DNA from: Mageeibacillus sp. UBA4314
GTDB taxonomy: Bacteria > Bacillota > Clostridia > Saccharofermentanales > Saccharofermentanaceae
Direction: 5' to 3'
Assembly (NCBI GenBank): GCA_002394605.1
Contig: DGUI01000052.1
Span: 1 to 64,000, forward strand
DNA length: 64,000 nucleotides
Under the pieces are notes generated by a model. The model was not told the origin of the DNA, made no database searches, and saw only the letters and a program-made list of their open reading frames with translations. The stretch's first letter is position 1, and each line of letters opens with the position of its first letter. Position numbers and translations under genes: made by a program. Below, in pieces: positions 1 to 7,729 of this stretch.

Positions 1-172
1 TCGTCTCGCTTTTCTTCTGAAGCTCTCTCCTGAGTCTTGAGTTCTCTGAGGAAAGAGTCGATATCTTCTCTTGTGCTTTGGAGCGCTCCTCCTTCTCCAG
101 ATCCAGCTGATCCTGCATCTGCTCCATCATGGTAAGCAGATCTTCTTTCTTTAAGTCTTCTGAATCGTTCAC
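1..172 (-). CDS. Second embedded coiled-coil ORF in the relaxase gene, partial
   Basis: From a GTG at 172 a frame different from the relaxase stays open to the window edge (57 codons visible). It begins (M)NDSEDLKKEDLLTMMEQMQ and contains a leucine-zipper-like stretch ISTLSSENSRLRRELQKK. An AAGGAGGA sequence lies about eight bases before the GTG, the strongest Shine-Dalgarno in this part of the window. The first four residues resemble those of the embedded ORF at 206-400 (MNDT versus MNDS), which suggests two tandem related miniproteins. Its end is not visible. Function unknown. Confidence 0.45.
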   Translation of the reverse strand, partial: MNDSEDLKKEDLLTMMEQMQDQLDLEKEERSKAQEKISTLSSENSRLRRELQKKSET

Positions 173-1355
173 TTATTGATTCCTCCTTCGCTTTTATTGC
201 TGCCTTTAATTGCTCAATGCGTTTATCTGTTCTTGCAATTTCCTGTTCTGTCTCGTCAGCTGATCGTTTAATTGCAGTGATTCTTCCAGCTGTTCTTTCA
301 AAGAATCTATCTCTGTCTGCTGCTGCTCCAGGATATCCTGCATCTTTTCCTGCACCTTCAGGATCTCCAAGATTTCTTCTAAATTCTTTGTATCGTTCAT
401 AAATCGACCTCGCTTTCTCTGTTATAAGTTTTGTGATTTCTTCCGCGATCTTTCGTATCTGTTCCCTTATGGAGTTCCGCTCCTTGATCTCTCTATTCAT
501 CTGACATCTGTCGGCAACTTTTCCTTCCGCTTCCATCTGTCTTGCGACAACGCCTTCGTGAATCGTCGGTTCCTTATCTATTCCTTGTCTTGTATAACTT
601 CTGTGATCAATCCGTTCTTCCGGCTTGAGATATCTATTACAGTGTTCCGCCCAAGACGATCTCCAAAGTTCCGCTTTCGAGTGTTCGTTCCAATCGTTTG
701 CCGGGATCGATATCTTCTCCCAGAGATATTCAGTTCCTTTACCTTCTCTGACTCTTGTTTTCTGATCACCGTTTTCATCAAGCTGAGGTATGCGATACTG
801 AGAAGTCTCTTCCTTGTTCCTCGGATCGTAAGATGGCAGTGACGGATCATAAACCGGTCTGCCTTTATCGTCCCTGCTGTTTGCGAAAACGGACTTCTGT
901 TTCTTAAGCCACTTCTCATGCTCATCGAAACCTCTTAACGTCAACATAATATGTGCATGAGGATTACCGTCGCCTTTGTCGTGCAACGCCCAATCAGCGA
1001 TCATGCCTTCGCTTACGAAGTTGTCCTGAATGAAACTCCTGACACATTCGATCTGTTCTTCGCGACTCATCTCGGCAGGCAGGGCAACTTCGATCTCACG
1101 GGCGAACTGAGCGTCAGATCTTTTCTCGATCTGCTGCACCTCGTTCCACAAAACTTCGCGGTTCTTATAACGCTCAGGAGCATTGGGAGGAAGCATGATC
1201 TCGCAAAGGATAACGCCGCCCTTGCGGGTGAAGTCGTGCGTAATGCCGGTCTCGTCGTTATATAACTTCTCGCCGGATCTGTAAGCGGCAGAAGCTACGG
1301 CGGATCTGCCACCCGCACGACTGATGATTTTTATCGAGCAATGATATATTGCCAT
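1..1355 (-). CDS. MobA/MobL-type (MOBQ) relaxase, 3' end beyond window
   Basis: Nicks oriT and pilots the transferred strand during mobilization by a helper conjugative system. Translated from the ATG at 1355, which follows a GGAG-type Shine-Dalgarno, the protein opens with MAIYHCSIKIISR and has a tyrosine at residue 25, the position of the nicking tyrosine in RSF1010 MobA. Around residues 120-140 lies the metal-binding histidine motif HDKGDGNPHAHIM. The frame stays open for over 450 codons and reaches the window edge, so the C-terminus is missing. The C-terminal part is charged and helical (for example KRIEQLKAAIKAKEE). It lies directly downstream of an IncQ-type oriT and of MobC-like and DUF3847 genes on the same strand. 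Family assignment is firm. The exact length is unknown. Confidence 0.9.
   Translation of the reverse strand, partial: MAIYHCSIKIISRAGGRSAVASAAYRSGEKLYNDETGITHDFTRKGGVILCEIMLPPNAPERYKNREVLWNEVQQIEKRSDAQFAREIEVALPAEMSREEQIECVRSFIQDNFVSEGMIADWALHDKGDGNPHAHIMLTLRGFDEHEKWLKKQKSVFANSRDDKGRPVYDPSLPSYDPRNKEETSQYRIPQLDENGDQKTRVREGKGTEYLWEKISIPANDWNEHSKAELWRSSWAEHCNRYLKPEERIDHRSYTRQGIDKEPTIHEGVVARQMEAEGKVADRCQMNREIKERNSIREQIRKIAEEITKLITEKARSIYERYKEFRRNLGDPEGAGKDAGYPGAAADRDRFFERTAGRITAIKRSADETEQEIARTDKRIEQLKAAIKAKEESISERFRRLKERRSAYHDGADAGSAGSGEGGALQSTREDIDSFLRELKTQERASEEKRD
206..400 (-). CDS. Small coiled-coil protein encoded out of frame inside the relaxase gene
   Basis: A 64-residue ORF lies wholly within the relaxase coding region in another frame. 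It starts MNDTKNLEEILEIL and is almost entirely heptad-like charged helix ending QEQINALSN, with no cysteine, no glycine and no membrane segment. The ATG at 400 is preceded by GAGGT about seven bases upstream, a good ribosome binding site. The relaxase frame is also open and family-like here, so the stretch appears to be dual-coding, as known for mobB inside mobA of RSF1010. A second embedded ORF with a similar start follows at 172. Function unknown; a mobilization accessory role is a guess. The alternative is a chance shadow, but the start signal and coiled-coil composition argue against that. Confidence 0.5.
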   Translation of the reverse strand: MNDTKNLEEILEILKVQEKMQDILEQQQTEIDSLKEQLEESLQLNDQLTRQNRKLQEQINALSN

Positions 1356-1504
1356 CTTCCGTTTCTCCTTTCACTGCGAGATAAAACGCTGCCTGCAAGG
1401 CTCCATCCAAGTGAAACTTGGTCTAGGTCAAGGAGCGAAGCGTCCTTGTGGGTTTCCAAGAGGGCAAAGCCCTTTGGTGCCGTCTGCATAAGACCCCTCG
1501 GAGA

Positions 1505-1560
1505 GCGCACTGTAATGTGGGCCCCGCCCACATATAAGTGCGCCCTTAACAAGTTAAGGG
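1505..1560. other. oriT: oriT of IncQ/MOBQ type
   Basis: The 222-base gap between the DUF3847 gene and the relaxase start is packed with inverted repeats. The arms GCGCACT (1505-1511) and AGTGCGC (1537-1543) enclose an inner hairpin ATGTGGG/CCCACAT, followed by CCCTTAAC/GTTAAGGG. The sequence TAAGTGCGCCCT at 1535-1546 matches the nic region of RSF1010-type origins as I recall it. It sits immediately upstream of a MobA/MobL relaxase, exactly where its origin is expected. Further small hairpins (CCAAGT/ACTTGG, AAGGAGC/GCGTCCTT) fill 1405-1480. Confidence 0.8.
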
Positions 1561-1577
1561 ATAGGGGGAAGTTCTCC

Positions 1578-1871
1578 TTAACCTTCAGCATTGTTGTCAC
1601 CTGAGACTTTTGTATCGTTCATCGCCTTTGTGAAATACTTGCCGTTTGCTTCCTGCTTCTTAAGAAAATTCAGGAGTCGAATCTTGTCTTCATCAGCGGT
1701 CGGTCTTCCCAAAACCGACTCAATGATTCCGCCGAGTTCGATCAGTCGCTTTGTGCGTTTCTTGCGTTCTTCTTCCTTCTGCTTCTGCTCCAAGGCCTTC
1801 TTTTGAGCCTCAAGCTGTTCCATCTTCTTCGCGAGCTCATCGATACGCTCAACATATGTTCTCTGTGCCAT
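1578..1871 (-). CDS. DUF3847-family mobilization accessory protein
   Basis: This 97-residue protein has an N-terminal coiled coil (residues 5-40, rich in Glu, Lys and Gln) followed by the conserved block RTKRLIELGGIIESVLGRP and a C-terminal KYFTKAM segment. This is the layout of DUF3847 proteins found beside relaxases in Clostridia mobile elements. Start chosen at the ATG at 1871 because GGGAGGTG lies about seven bases upstream. A GTG nine bases earlier would overlap the mobC stop. Likely a DNA-binding or relaxosome accessory factor; biochemical role not established. It is transcribed with mobC and int upstream and the relaxase downstream. Confidence 0.75.
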   Translation of the reverse strand: MAQRTYVERIDELAKKMEQLEAQKKALEQKQKEEERKKRTKRLIELGGIIESVLGRPTADEDKIRLLNFLKKQEANGKYFTKAMNDTKVSGDNNAEG

Positions 1872-1876
1872 TTTTC

Positions 1877-2239
1877 TCACCTCCCTTCGTATGAACTTTC
1901 AATGATCTGAAGTATCGTTAAGAGCCTTTCGGCATCCATCGGATCGAGCTCTTCAAGGTGCGGGTTTTTATCGATCTTCTTGGTTAATTCCTTAACCGTA
2001 TCTTTAATAACGGAGAAGGAACGGATGTTGCCTTTGACAAGGATCTTTTGGTATAGGCAGCTCTGGATGAAGAACGTTGAACTCTTCATCCCGGTTACTG
2101 CAAGCCTTGCCTCGATCAATTCTCTTTCCTTCGGTGTCACCCGAAAATACTTAATCACATTTCTGTACCTGTTGTGTTCGTTCTTTTTCTTCTTAGGTTT
2201 CTTTGTCTTAACCTCAACGTTTCCGTAATACTTGCCCAT
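1877..2239 (-). CDS. mobC: MobC-like relaxosome accessory protein
   Basis: This 120-residue protein has a lysine-rich N-terminus (TKKPKKKKNEHNRYRN) and a ribbon-helix-helix-type segment, RVTPKERELIEARLAVTG, typical of plasmid mobilization relaxosome proteins of the MobC group. Such proteins bind near oriT and help the relaxase open the DNA. The start codon lies four bases past the integrase stop and its AGGAGGACT ribosome site overlaps the end of int, so translation is probably coupled. Followed by the DUF3847 gene and oriT on the same strand. Confidence 0.75.
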   Translation of the reverse strand: MGKYYGNVEVKTKKPKKKKNEHNRYRNVIKYFRVTPKERELIEARLAVTGMKSSTFFIQSCLYQKILVKGNIRSFSVIKDTVKELTKKIDKNPHLEELDPMDAERLLTILQIIESSYEGR

Positions 2240-2242
2240 CTG

Positions 2243-3340
2243 TTAGTCCTCCTGTGATGTGATAAATGTGTCATTTAACTTGTCTGCCATGTTGCGTTGT
2301 ACCGACGGATAAAGGTGTGAATACCGCTCCGTGACAGTGCTGCATTCGTGTCCGAGTCTTTCTGCAATCTGTATCGGGGAATACCCGAGTTCGATTAGGA
2401 GTGCACAACTCGAGTGTCTCAAGTCGTGTATCCTGATTCGCTTTACACCTGCCGCTTTCGATCCCCTATTCATTTCGGAATGGAGATAATGTTTACTGAC
2501 CGGAAATAGACGGCTGTCAGGTGTGATCCTATATATCGACTCAAAGTAATCCTGCATCTCATCACAGAGAAACTGCGAAAGTTCGATTGTACGGTTGCTC
2601 TTCTCAGTCTTTGGAGATGTGATCATCTCCTCACCGTTTACGACCTGATAAGTTTTGTTGATACGGAGAGTTCTCTTCTCGAGATCGAAATCCGCTCTTG
2701 TAAGAGCGAGCAGTTCACCTTCACGGATGCCCGTCCAGAACAGAATCTGGAAACAGTAATATGACATCGGCTTGTCCTTAATGATATCCGCAAACTTCAG
2801 ATATTCATCCTTCGTCCAGAAGAGCATTTCCTGTGCTTCCGATTTGCCCAGTTTCCTATGTGCATAACACGGATTCTTCGGAAGATCGTAATACTTGACT
2901 GCGTGATTGAAAATCGCGGTAAGCTGGTTGTTGATCGTCCTAAGATACGTATCGGCATATCCCTTACCATCAGCATCGCGCTTTTTAAGAAGCTCATTTT
3001 GCCACTGAAGGATATGTGTTGATGTGATCTCCGCAAGGCTGAGATTTTGAAAGTAAGGTCTGATGTGCATCTCTATGAGCTGCGTCTTATTAGCAAGGGT
3101 GCTTTTCTTAAGCTGGGGCTTTACATCTTCCATATAGATATCGATAAAGGAGCCGAAGCTCATATTGATATCTTTGGATTTCTTGGCTAAGAAGATGTGC
3201 TCATACTCAAGGGCTTCTTTCCTTGTATCGAAGCCTCTCTTAACGTGTCTTTTGCGTTCGCCGGTCCAGTCGGTGTAGTAGCAGGAAACTTTCCATTTCC
3301 TGCCGTCATATCCGTTACCGTTATCTTTTGATACTGCCAT
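2243..3340 (-). CDS. int: Tyrosine recombinase (Tn916-Int-like integrase)
   Basis: Catalyses site-specific integration and excision of the element. The 365-residue protein has an N-terminal three-stranded arm-binding domain (YDGRKWKVSCYYTDWTGERK), a SAM-like core-binding domain (about residues 55-150) and a catalytic domain. The catalytic Arg is in WTGIREGELLALTR, HxxR in HDLRHSSCALLIELG, and the tyrosine in TERYSHLYP near residue 339. All are present, so the enzyme looks intact. The ATG at 3340 is preferred over an upstream GTG because GAGAGGGGATGG precedes it and it follows the excisionase stop by two bases. The next gene, mobC, follows almost without gap. Confidence 0.92.
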   Translation of the reverse strand: MAVSKDNGNGYDGRKWKVSCYYTDWTGERKRHVKRGFDTRKEALEYEHIFLAKKSKDINMSFGSFIDIYMEDVKPQLKKSTLANKTQLIEMHIRPYFQNLSLAEITSTHILQWQNELLKKRDADGKGYADTYLRTINNQLTAIFNHAVKYYDLPKNPCYAHRKLGKSEAQEMLFWTKDEYLKFADIIKDKPMSYYCFQILFWTGIREGELLALTRADFDLEKRTLRINKTYQVVNGEEMITSPKTEKSNRTIELSQFLCDEMQDYFESIYRITPDSRLFPVSKHYLHSEMNRGSKAAGVKRIRIHDLRHSSCALLIELGYSPIQIAERLGHECSTVTERYSHLYPSVQRNMADKLNDTFITSQED

Positions 3341-3342
3341 CT

Positions 3343-3540
3343 TTAACCATCCCCTCTCAAGCAGGCCTCTTCGTACCAAATGCGGTTTACCTTCCCCGCG
3401 ACGACTATCGCCTTGGGGTGTTCTTTCTTAAGTGCTTCATTAAGCTCTTTGATCACGTCGTACGCCTTTGCTCTGGATACGCCGAGATCAAACATTACTG
3501 TGTCTACTCCTATAAAAAGGGGTTCTTTTTCTTTATTCAT
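3343..3540 (-). CDS. xis: Excisionase-like small DNA-binding protein
   Basis: A 65-residue protein, MNKEKEPLFIGVDTVMFDLG..., ends two bases before the integrase start. Its helix-turn-helix-like segment (FDLGVSRAKAYDVIKELNE) and C-terminal IWYEEA pattern resemble small Xis/MerR-type proteins that bend attachment-site DNA and steer integrase to excision. The ATG at 3540 has GGAAGGAG seven bases upstream; an in-frame extension to 3639 lacks a ribosome site and overlaps the promoter. Probably co-transcribed with int, mobC, DUF3847 and the relaxase. Confidence 0.75.
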   Translation of the reverse strand: MNKEKEPLFIGVDTVMFDLGVSRAKAYDVIKELNEALKKEHPKAIVVAGKVNRIWYEEACLRGDG

Positions 3541-3573
3541 TGTTTTCTCCTTCCTGTCCGTCCTGTTAACAGA

Positions 3574-3647
3574 CATATTTTTGTATCGGTTGGATGAATA
3601 ATACACCCTCGAAAATTGTCTGTCAATGCTTTTAGTCATATTTTTGT
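3574..3647. repeat. Direct repeats CATATTTTTGT flanking the xis promoter
   Basis: An 11-base word, CATATTTTTGT, occurs at 3574-3584 and again at 3637-3647, on both sides of the xis promoter. The copies carry ACAGA before the first and GTCTGT after the second, which gives partial dyad symmetry. Position suggests operators for the divergently encoded XRE regulator, or Xis/Int arm sites. Inferred only from placement. Confidence 0.4.
3598..3626 (-). promoter_or_regulatory. Promoter of the xis-int-mob operon
   Basis: On the minus strand TTGACA (3626-3621) is followed after exactly 17 bases by TATTAT (3603-3598), nearly a perfect housekeeping promoter. It points at the excisionase start at 3540. 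Confidence 0.75.
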
Positions 3648-3691
3648 GTCTGTTTTAATCAATCTGGTCTTCCTATTTAGGTCTGATGTGG

Positions 3692-3697
3692 TATAAT
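3692..3697 (+). promoter_or_regulatory. -10 element of the XRE regulator gene
   Basis: TATAAT at 3692-3697 stands 39 bases before the regulator ATG. No good -35 hexamer is visible at 16-18 bases upstream, so activation or weak basal expression is possible. Confidence 0.45.
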
Positions 3698-3735
3698 GAG
3701 GACATGATTTCTACACAAACGAGGTGCTTTCGGAT

Positions 3736-4698
3736 ATGAAATTAGGTAACAAGATCAGGAAATACAGGCAGCTCCACGATATGTCCCAGAAAGAACTGGG
3801 AATGAAGGTCGGATTCTCTGCTGCTACAGCCGATTCGAGGATGAGAAAGTATGAGAGCGATGCTATGGCTCCTAAGGCGGATATCCGAGCAAAGATCGCT
3901 GAAGCCCTGAATATAGATCTTGAAGCAATCTCTGATGTGGAGATATCTTCCTTTGCAGACATAATGTATGTTCTTTTCGAATTGGAAGAGAAATATGGTC
4001 TTAAGATTGAAAAGAAAGATGGTAAGACATCCATAGTCTTCGACGATTCCGACAGGGATCTGGAAACGTTAATCAGCTTCCTGACAGCATGGAAAGACAA
4101 GAAGGATGCTTTATCGGACGATCCGAAAGATGTGCATGATTATGAAATATGGAAGTCTCACTTCGTAACTGATATTAATGATTACTATGCTAAAAAAGAG
4201 GAAGAGATAAGCAGTTTCTATAAGAAATCAGTATCTTCTTACAAGGGCTCTTATTCGAAGACGACTTCCGATGTCGTAAGACTCCTGAGAAAGATAGTAG
4301 AATCCGGGTTCTCTCTTTCTACAAGGACAAAGCATATATCTCAGGGAGTGCTTGCTAACGGATTCACATTCAAGGTTAATGAACTCCTGAATCCGCCGAC
4401 AGATGAAGCAAAGAAGTTGTTTGCACAATTCCTCGCTGAGTTTATGTATTGGGAGAAGCTCGGCGCAAAGACATACACCGACATGCAGATGCCGGACGGA
4501 TCTTTCTCTATTACATATTATGTAGAGGTAAGTTCCTTCAGTGTGATCGTTAATCTCATTAATGACTTTATAAGACATTATGAGAGCAGAGAAGGTCAGA
4601 GCGAGTATTCACTCGATGCTTTTGAGGAAGGATTTGAATCCGACCTTAAGACATACTGCAACGACATAAAAGACGAAATCAAATTATTCTCCCACTGA
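3736..4698 (+). CDS. XRE-family regulator of the mobile element
   Basis: A 320-residue protein with an N-terminal Cro/CI-type helix-turn-helix (IRKYRQLHDMSQKELGMKVG, residues 6-26, extended through the next 40 residues), then a long mostly helical domain that I cannot assign. It is encoded divergently from xis-int, the usual place for an element repressor. The ATG at 3736 follows GAGGT by about ten bases; a GTG at 3724 would add four residues. The upper part of the gene is AT-rich compared with guaA. It could control excision and transfer genes through the repeats at 3574-3647. Function beyond DNA binding is unknown. Confidence 0.75.
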   Translation: MKLGNKIRKYRQLHDMSQKELGMKVGFSAATADSRMRKYESDAMAPKADIRAKIAEALNIDLEAISDVEISSFADIMYVLFELEEKYGLKIEKKDGKTSIVFDDSDRDLETLISFLTAWKDKKDALSDDPKDVHDYEIWKSHFVTDINDYYAKKEEEISSFYKKSVSSYKGSYSKTTSDVVRLLRKIVESGFSLSTRTKHISQGVLANGFTFKVNELLNPPTDEAKKLFAQFLAEFMYWEKLGAKTYTDMQMPDGSFSITYYVEVSSFSVIVNLINDFIRHYESREGQSEYSLDAFEEGFESDLKTYCNDIKDEIKLFSH

Positions 4699-4742
4699 CC
4701 TCAAGTCCAAATCTTGGGAACATTTTGGGAACATAAAAAAGT

Positions 4743-4767
4743 GAAAGCCCCGTAGATTGGGGCTTTC
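4743..4767. terminator. Bidirectional terminator between the XRE gene and guaA
   Basis: The stem GAAAGCCCC (4743-4751)/GGGGCTTTC (4759-4767) has a seven-base loop and A-rich flank on the left, so it can end guaA transcripts from the right and XRE transcripts from the left. Confidence 0.75.
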
Positions 4768-4780
4768 CAAGGTTTATAGA

Positions 4781-6319
4781 TTATTCAAGCTCTATCGTCG
4801 CCGGCGGCTTTCCCGTGCAGTCATAAAGCACTCGATTGATACCCTTGACTTCATTAACTATGCGCGAGGATACTCTGCCGATCAGACTCCAGGGCAGTTC
4901 TGCAAATTCGGCTGTCATAAAGTCCGTGGTAGTCACGGCGCGGATGACGCATGCATAGTCGTACGTTCTCTCGTCGCCCATGCAGCCGACTGAACGCATG
5001 TTTGTGAGGGCTGCGAAGAACTGATTTGCCACCTTATCGAATCCGGCTCTGGCCATTTCCTGGCGGAAGATGTAATCTGCGTCCTGGACGAGCTTCACCT
5101 TCTGCTCTGTGACTTCGCCTATGATACGGATCGCCAGGCCGGGGCCGGGGAACGGCTGTCTGAATACAAGGTTCTCGGGAATGCCGAGTTCCAGTCCTGC
5201 CTTTCGTACTTCGTCCTTGAACAGAAGTCGGAGAGGTTCGATTATCTCCTTGAAATCAACGTAGTCCGGAAGACCTCCGACATTGTGGTGTGACTTGATG
5301 ACCGCACTCTTGCCGAGGCCGGACTCGATGACGTCCGGATATATCGTGCCCTGTACAAGGAAGTCCACTGCACCGATCTTCTTGGCTTCTTCTTCGAAGA
5401 CACGGATGAATTCCTCTCCGATGATCTTGCGCTTCGCCTCCGGCTCATCAACGCCAGCCAGCTTGTCGTAGAATCGTTGCTGTGCATTTACTCTGATGAA
5501 GTTAAGATCGTAAGGACCTTCCTGGCCGAATACTGCTTCGACTTCATCACCTTCATTCTTACGGAGAAGTCCGTGATCGACGAATACGCAGGTAAGCTGC
5601 TTGCCGACTGCTTTCGACAGGAGGACTGCGGCTACGGAAGAATCAACGCCTCCTGACAGAGCGCAGAGAACTCGGCCGGAACCGACCCTTGCACGTATAT
5701 CTCTTATGGATGTCTCAACGAAAGAATCCATCTTCCAGTCACACTTGCATCCGCAGGCACGCTTGAGGAAATTCTCCAGCATCTTCATGCCTTCCACAGT
5801 GTGTGACACCTCGGGATGGAACTGAACGCAGTAGAGTTTTTTGTCTTCGTTCTGGGCTGCTGCCACAGGACATACAGACGTCTTTGCCGTAACGGTGAAT
5901 CCGGGGGCGGCTTCTGCGATATACACTGTGTGGCTCATCCAGCAAACTGTCCTATCCGATACACCTTTGAATAAAGTCGTACTGCTGTCGACTTCAACAT
6001 CCGTATGGCCATATTCCCTTACCTCAGCCTTCTTGACAGTACCGCCGAGAAGGTAGTTCATGAGCTGTGCACCATAGCAGATGCCGAGGACCGGGATGCC
6101 GAGATCAAAGAGCTCGGGATCACATTTCGGGCTGTCTTCATCGTAAACGGATGCGGGGCCTCCGGTAAGGATAATACCGGTCGGGTTCATCTCCCTTATC
6201 TTATCGATAGGCGTATCGGAAGAGATCACTTCGCTGTATACCGACAGTTCTCTTACCCTTCTGGCGATCAGCTGGTTATACTGACCTCCGAAATCCATAA
6301 CAAGAATACTCTCTCTCAT
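4781..6319 (-). CDS. guaA: GMP synthase (glutamine-hydrolysing)
   Basis: Converts XMP to GMP using glutamine and ATP in the cytosol. The 512-residue protein starts [21 protein letters not shown]. The N-terminal class I amidotransferase has its nucleophile in [11 protein letters not shown] and a catalytic His in VQFHPEVSH. The ATP pyrophosphatase domain has the P-loop [15 protein letters not shown], and the C-terminal dimerization domain ends with KPPATIELE. The ATG at 6319 has TGGAGGATAC upstream; a longer in-frame start at 6352 lies in the intercistronic hairpin region. Downstream of purA on the same strand. The 3' end is a well-known integration target, consistent with the integrase-bearing element that begins just beyond it. 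Confidence 0.97.
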   Translation of the reverse strand: MRESILVMDFGGQYNQLIARRVRELSVYSEVISSDTPIDKIREMNPTGIILTGGPASVYDEDSPKCDPELFDLGIPVLGICYGAQLMNYLLGGTVKKAEVREYGHTDVEVDSSTTLFKGVSDRTVCWMSHTVYIAEAAPGFTVTAKTSVCPVAAAQNEDKKLYCVQFHPEVSHTVEGMKMLENFLKRACGCKCDWKMDSFVETSIRDIRARVGSGRVLCALSGGVDSSVAAVLLSKAVGKQLTCVFVDHGLLRKNEGDEVEAVFGQEGPYDLNFIRVNAQQRFYDKLAGVDEPEAKRKIIGEEFIRVFEEEAKKIGAVDFLVQGTIYPDVIESGLGKSAVIKSHHNVGGLPDYVDFKEIIEPLRLLFKDEVRKAGLELGIPENLVFRQPFPGPGLAIRIIGEVTEQKVKLVQDADYIFRQEMARAGFDKVANQFFAALTNMRSVGCMGDERTYDYACVIRAVTTTDFMTAEFAELPWSLIGRVSSRIVNEVKGINRVLYDCTGKPPATIELE

Positions 6320-6334
6320 TATCTGTATCCTCCA

Positions 6335-6369
6335 AAAAATGATCAGCACCATTCAGTGAATGATGCTGA
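6335..6369 (-). terminator. Intercistronic terminator-like hairpin between purA and guaA
   Basis: On the minus strand TCAGCATCATTCA (6369-6357) pairs with TGAATGGTGCTGA (6355-6343) with one G-U pair, followed by six T at 6340-6334. The guaA ribosome site begins right after the T run. It can act as a partial terminator or processing site that lowers guaA relative to purA. Confidence 0.6.
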
Positions 6370-6380
6370 CTTAACTGATC

Positions 6381-7655
6381 TTATCTGTAGATGATCTCTT
6401 CTCTCTTCGGTCCGGTGGATACGATCGAGATATGAACTCCTAACTCCTTCTCAACAAACAGAACGTAGTCCTGTGCTTCCTTGGGGAGCTTATCAAAATC
6501 AGTGATGCCCCTGATGTCGCACTTCCAGCCGGGAAGCTTTGTAAGTACCGGCTTAGCTCTGTCGATCTTTGTGGGATTGGGGAAATCCTTCGTGATCTCA
6601 CCGTCGATATCGTAAGCAACGCAGACAGGGATCTCATCAAGGTAACCGAGGCAGTCCATGACAGTAAAGGCAACCTCTGTTGCACCCTGAACGCGGCAGC
6701 CGTAGCGTGAAGCTACTGCGTCGAACCAGCCTACTCTTCTCGGTCTTCCTGTCGTGGCACCATACTCTCCCTTGTCGCCGCCTCTCTTACGGAGCTCCTC
6801 TGCCTCAACGGGATCCAGGATCTCGCTGACAAATGCACCTGCACCTACTGCAGAAGAATATGCCTTGACTACTGTCACAATATCCTTGATCTCATAGGGC
6901 GGGATACCTGCACCGATCGCACCATATCCTGCCAGCGTTGATGAAGATGTAACCATGGGGTAGATGCCGTGATCCGGATCCTTCATGGAACCAAGCTGGC
7001 CTTCAAGAAGGATCTTCTTGCCTGACTTGACCGCATCGTACAGGAAGCTCTGAGTATCCCTCACGAAAGGCTTGATCATCTCGGCATAACCGAGCAATGT
7101 GTTGTAGAGTTCATCGACATCGAGCTTCTCCTTGTGATAGAGATTCTCGATAAGTATATTCTTCACTTCGAGCACTCTCTCAAGCTTCTCTCTAAGTGCT
7201 TCCTTCTCGAAGAGTTCACAGACCTGGAAACCGATCTTCGCATACTTGTCTGAATAGAAAGGAGCGATACCTGACTTCGTCGATCCGAATGCCTTGCCTC
7301 CGAGCCTCTCTTCCTCAAGCTGATCGAACAGGATGTGATAAGGCATAACGATCTGAGCCCTGTCTGATACATAAAGAGTGGGTTCGATCCCCTTGCTCTT
7401 CAGATCGTTATACTCTTCGATGAACTTGGGAATGTTGAGGGCAACACCGTTGCCGATGATGTTAACTATATTCTTGTGGCAAACACCTGAAGGCATGAGA
7501 TGCAGAGCAAATCTGCCATATTCATTGATGATCGTGTGACCTGCATTGGCACCACCCTGGAACCTGATGACTATATCAGATTCACCGGCGAGGAGATCCG
7601 TGATCTTGCCCTTACCTTCGTCACCCCAGTTTGCACCGACAATTGCCTTAACCAT
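6381..7655 (-). CDS. purA: Adenylosuccinate synthetase
   Basis: Catalyses the first step from IMP to AMP (IMP + Asp + GTP to adenylosuccinate). The 424-residue protein begins MVKAIVGANWGDEGKGKITD, with the glycine-rich GTP/IMP loop at residues 6-20. Other hallmarks are GGANAGHTI, the residues around GSTKSGIAP, and TTGRPRRVGWFD. The start at 7655 follows ACGGAGGCAG; an upstream in-frame ATG at 7703 lacks a ribosome site. It pairs with guaA downstream, so both branches of purine nucleotide synthesis from IMP are encoded together. Confidence 0.96.
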   Translation of the reverse strand: MVKAIVGANWGDEGKGKITDLLAGESDIVIRFQGGANAGHTIINEYGRFALHLMPSGVCHKNIVNIIGNGVALNIPKFIEEYNDLKSKGIEPTLYVSDRAQIVMPYHILFDQLEEERLGGKAFGSTKSGIAPFYSDKYAKIGFQVCELFEKEALREKLERVLEVKNILIENLYHKEKLDVDELYNTLLGYAEMIKPFVRDTQSFLYDAVKSGKKILLEGQLGSMKDPDHGIYPMVTSSSTLAGYGAIGAGIPPYEIKDIVTVVKAYSSAVGAGAFVSEILDPVEAEELRKRGGDKGEYGATTGRPRRVGWFDAVASRYGCRVQGATEVAFTVMDCLGYLDEIPVCVAYDIDGEITKDFPNPTKIDRAKPVLTKLPGWKCDIRGITDFDKLPKEAQDYVLFVEKELGVHISIVSTGPKREEIIYR

Positions 7656-7729
7656 ATATCTGCCTCCGTATAGACTTTTATAACGGGACAAATTATAGCA
7701 CATAAATATATATTAAATAAACAGTAAAC

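Noticed and set aside
578..925. A 115-codon open frame opposite and across the relaxase region
   Set aside because: It is a shadow of the relaxase gene, with no ribosome site and no family likeness; the relaxase frame carries the HDKGDGNPHAH motif here.
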